From the NCBI GenBank assembly GCA_900660155.1, contig CABFPE010000053.1, positions 489,891 to 553,890 on the forward strand: 64,000 bases of DNA, given 5' to 3'. Both the position numbers and the translations under genes were made by a program. This document shows, piece after piece, positions 61,164-64,000 of the stretch (positions are counted from its first letter, which is position 1; every line of letters starts with the position of its first letter). The notes under the pieces were generated by a model. The model made no database searches. It saw only the letters and a program-made list of their open reading frames with translations, and had not been told where the DNA came from. The stretch is from Hofstenia miamia (Eukaryota > Xenacoelomorpha > Acoela > Hofsteniidae).

Positions 61164-64000
61164 CTAAAACAATATAATCGATGTAATTAAACACAGCAAT
61201 ACAAGCAAGCATACATTAGCGCTATGCCAAATTTATGCGAGCGTTAATTCTATAAAATCAAAATTAGCGCTTGCAGTCATTGGCTGTTGATATAAATAAA
61301 CATTTACTGTGAGCTAGTAATTGCAATCCAACGACAACATTAATAATGAATTTGTTCTTGGTTCTGAACTCAGACATTGTGAGTAAACAGGATACATAAA
61401 AATACTTAGCTCTCTAATATACTCCTTTCATGCAAAATAGATATTGCAACACTCTAACCTATATAATTAGCAACGTTCGCTTTTCATAAAAACCATTAGG
61501 CATGGGAAAGTAATCGGAATCAATCATGCGTTACTTTAGAAAACAGAAATGTTTACACTGGTTCTTTGTGAAAAATTCCTTCAGTCTGTTCGCATTTTAA
61601 GATAAGAGCAATCAGATAACGGAAAGCGCTGCCATTAAACATAGAATCATATATACTAATTGAAAAGTAACTGGAAATAGTTAGTTGAAAAGTAATGAGA
61701 AATAATTGATTGTTCCGCAAATTACTATTCGTATTATTTCAACAACGAAACTATTGTCAAATTCTTAGCGAATGCAATAACTAAAAGCCTTCAACTCGCT
61801 TTTTGATTGGCAAGTTCAATTTTTTAAGGTCAAAAAATTCTTTGTTCTTATTGGAAAAACTCACCCTCCCAATAAAAAGCAAACTTTTGAGATGCTCAAT
61901 TCGAAGTTGCACCGAATACACTGGCATTTTTAAATAAAGTACGTATTTTAATTGTAGAAAGGAGAACGCTTATCTATTTCAAGCATTGGGACAATTTCTC
62001 TTTTTCTAATACATTCGCAATTTGAAGATCGATCGAGTGGTTGCAACTCCCGCACAATACAGCTTGTATCATTAGAAAGATCACGTTTGACTATGTGGCG
62101 ATACTACTAACCAATCTCCAATTAAGATTATTGATTTTGCTGTGTTTCATTTTAAAGGCGACTTAATGATGGAATCTAGTAAAATGCAAGACATTCGATT
62201 AAATCATGTTTGAAATTTCACACCGATACAGAACTGCATTGTATTGGGCGTTTGCAAATGCTAAAACTTAACTGTATAATTTAACTACACATTTATTGGG
62301 AGTCACCAAGGGGTCATCCACACTTAAAGATTGCGAGCACACGGACAACTATATGAATTAGAGCTCAACTTTGGTCATAAAAGCTAACTTACAAACAAAA
62401 GGGAGTATTTATTAAGCAAGAAAAATCTCATGAACACATTAAAAATATTTTGAATCATTTAGAGAATGTTCCAAAGGCTCATGAATATTACCACGTGAAG
62501 AATTATATTAATCTCATTTACATTCTTCCTAGGTATTCAAATATGCATTATCGCTACAATTCATTCTACAATGCTCTGAAAATATATTATGGACTATCGT
62601 GAGAAGACCCATCAATATTTTTCGTGAACAGGGTGCACAGTTCGTTCAAGAAGTCAGAAATCGCAAAATTTATTACAATTATTAATGCAATAATTGTAGA
62701 ATAGCGCATCATTGGTTTGAAATGCATTGTAGAAATATACATATAGTCATATCTTATGCAAAATCAAACATGTTCTATTTGCAAGATCGTGTCTAAACAC
62801 ATTCTAATTACTTTTGACAATTAACTCACTGTACTTGAATCAGTGAAACACAAGAAATTGATTAATATATTCACCACAGTAGGGAATTAAATAGCTATTT
62901 AAAAAAATTATAATTTGTCGTTTAAATGTTACCATGCTAACAAATTAAGTGTAGCTCGATAGAAACAAATATTGCATTGAATGGATTTCTCATTTGCACA
63001 TAAACACAGTCAGTTAAGAAGAAAATGACAAACGCAAATCTTAATACTTGAAATGTTTATAATACTGTCAATCAGAGATTTGAAGGTTTAGCAAAGAAAA
63101 TTTTATATATTAAAGCATTAAAGACATACATGAAAAAATTACATTGATGGATTGCAAAGTGTAAAGCAATAATGAGTTCACTTCTGCATTAATCAAGAAG
63201 AAATATAAAATCTCAATCAATTACATTGAGCCGCACTTTGCATTAATAACTTTACTTCACTTTATATAGGTGTAAATAAATTAAATCATCTGAAAATATA
63301 CCATAGTTGCAATTGGGTTGAGATTTTCGAACCCGACCCGACCTAACATGATTAACACGAGTAATTTTAATAGCGACAAGACATTATGTATCAATATTTT
63401 GTGGTCGTTGTTATATTGACAATCCAAAAAGATTAAACATAGCATTTCCAAGAAACATCGAGAAAAGCATCAAACTATGATAGGATAACAATTTAAAAAA
63501 TATGGCAAGCGATGAAATAAGCTTGAAGGTAAATTCTATGTAAAAGAATAATGAAATCCAGGCACCAGTTCTCCTCTCGCTTAGAATTTAAATTACTTGC
63601 AGAAAAACATGATAATAGATCAAGAGGATTTGATAAATTGAAATTTCATTGATATATATGTATATATATATATATATATGACAGCTAGTGCTAGACTTTT
63701 TAAGACAAAATTTTCAAATAAGGTTTTTTAACCGATGAAAACCACTAAAATTTATTTTTATTTGAATATTCACATAAATCTTAGACACTTTTTAAAATTG
63801 AGGATATAATAGGTATGCAAGAGGGGGGAGGGGTGAATGCGGGTGGAGGGGAAGTGGGGGCAGACGTCCTCTCTGTTTGGCTAACGAATAAGAATATTAA
63901 TTGCAATTTAGTAATATATTGTATATTTGCCTTAACAGTAACAGACGCGTTTTATACAGTAGTGTAGTGGAAGAGGGAGGGGGCTTAGGTGACTGAGACC
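61164..64000. other. Region upstream of the TEP start codon
   Basis: Should contain the promoter and perhaps a 5' untranslated exon, but I cannot point to a TATA box or start site with confidence. It shows a CCCGACCCGACC patch at about 63333, a (TA)n tract at about 63652-63680 and purine-rich G-runs at 63820-63990. No gene recognised. Confidence 0.5.

Noticed and set aside
61164-61500. TATA box upstream of the TEP start
   Set aside because: Only loose TA-rich matches, which are expected by chance in DNA this AT-rich.

Overview
The window is AT-rich animal DNA. Small GT-AG-bounded exons are separated by large introns full of eukaryotic transposons, and there is no sign of bacterial organisation. 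The mix of Penelope, piggyBac, Tc1 and hAT elements, and a thioester protein with alternative central exons, fits an invertebrate, most likely an arthropod. The species cannot be named from the sequence.

One host gene fills most of the window. It lies on the minus strand, with its start codon at 61163, and runs leftward to at least 8711. I could chain 19 constant exons by splice sites and reading phase. They encode about 1,139 residues of a secreted thioester-containing protein (TEP) of the alpha-2-macroglobulin/complement C3 family. The order is signal peptide, macroglobulin (MG) domains, variable bait-like segment, the FFPESW-type start of the A2M domain, the thioester motif GCGEQ, and the catalytic histidine about 115 residues later. 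The C-terminal part (rest of the thioester domain, CUB and MG8/receptor-binding domain) was not found and probably lies beyond the left edge.

The most interesting part is the 19-kb interval between constant exons 11 and 12 (20007-39184). It holds seven intact alternative versions of one exon, each ending in the FFPESW motif, plus at least two decayed ones. Every version starts in phase 1, ends in phase 2 and has a length of 1 mod 3, so a transcript stays in frame only if it takes one of them. A short conserved intronic sequence (transcript sense CTGCTTTGGGTTTT) lies 14-28 nt downstream of each alternative 5' splice site. A single complementary sequence (AAAACCCAAAGTAGTTGC) lies 41 nt upstream of the common acceptor of exon 12. 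This is the selector/docking layout known from Dscam-type mutually exclusive splicing, here in an immune effector whose variable exon is the protease-bait/hypervariable segment.

The rest is intron with mobile elements. These are a complete-ended but broken Tc1 element (4378-5710), a head-to-head pair of Penelope-like elements (5715-8504), a Tc1-like remnant (about 11110-12008), and a piggyBac element (26840-31006) inserted in gypsy-like pol sequence and itself containing a 5'-truncated LINE. There is also a hAT remnant (45628-46610), three short hAT-type MITEs with 8-bp target duplications, several Penelope 3' ends beside (TA)n tracts, and assembly joins marked by single Ns with unmerged overlaps. 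The stretch from 61164 to 64000, upstream of the gene, shows no recognisable gene.
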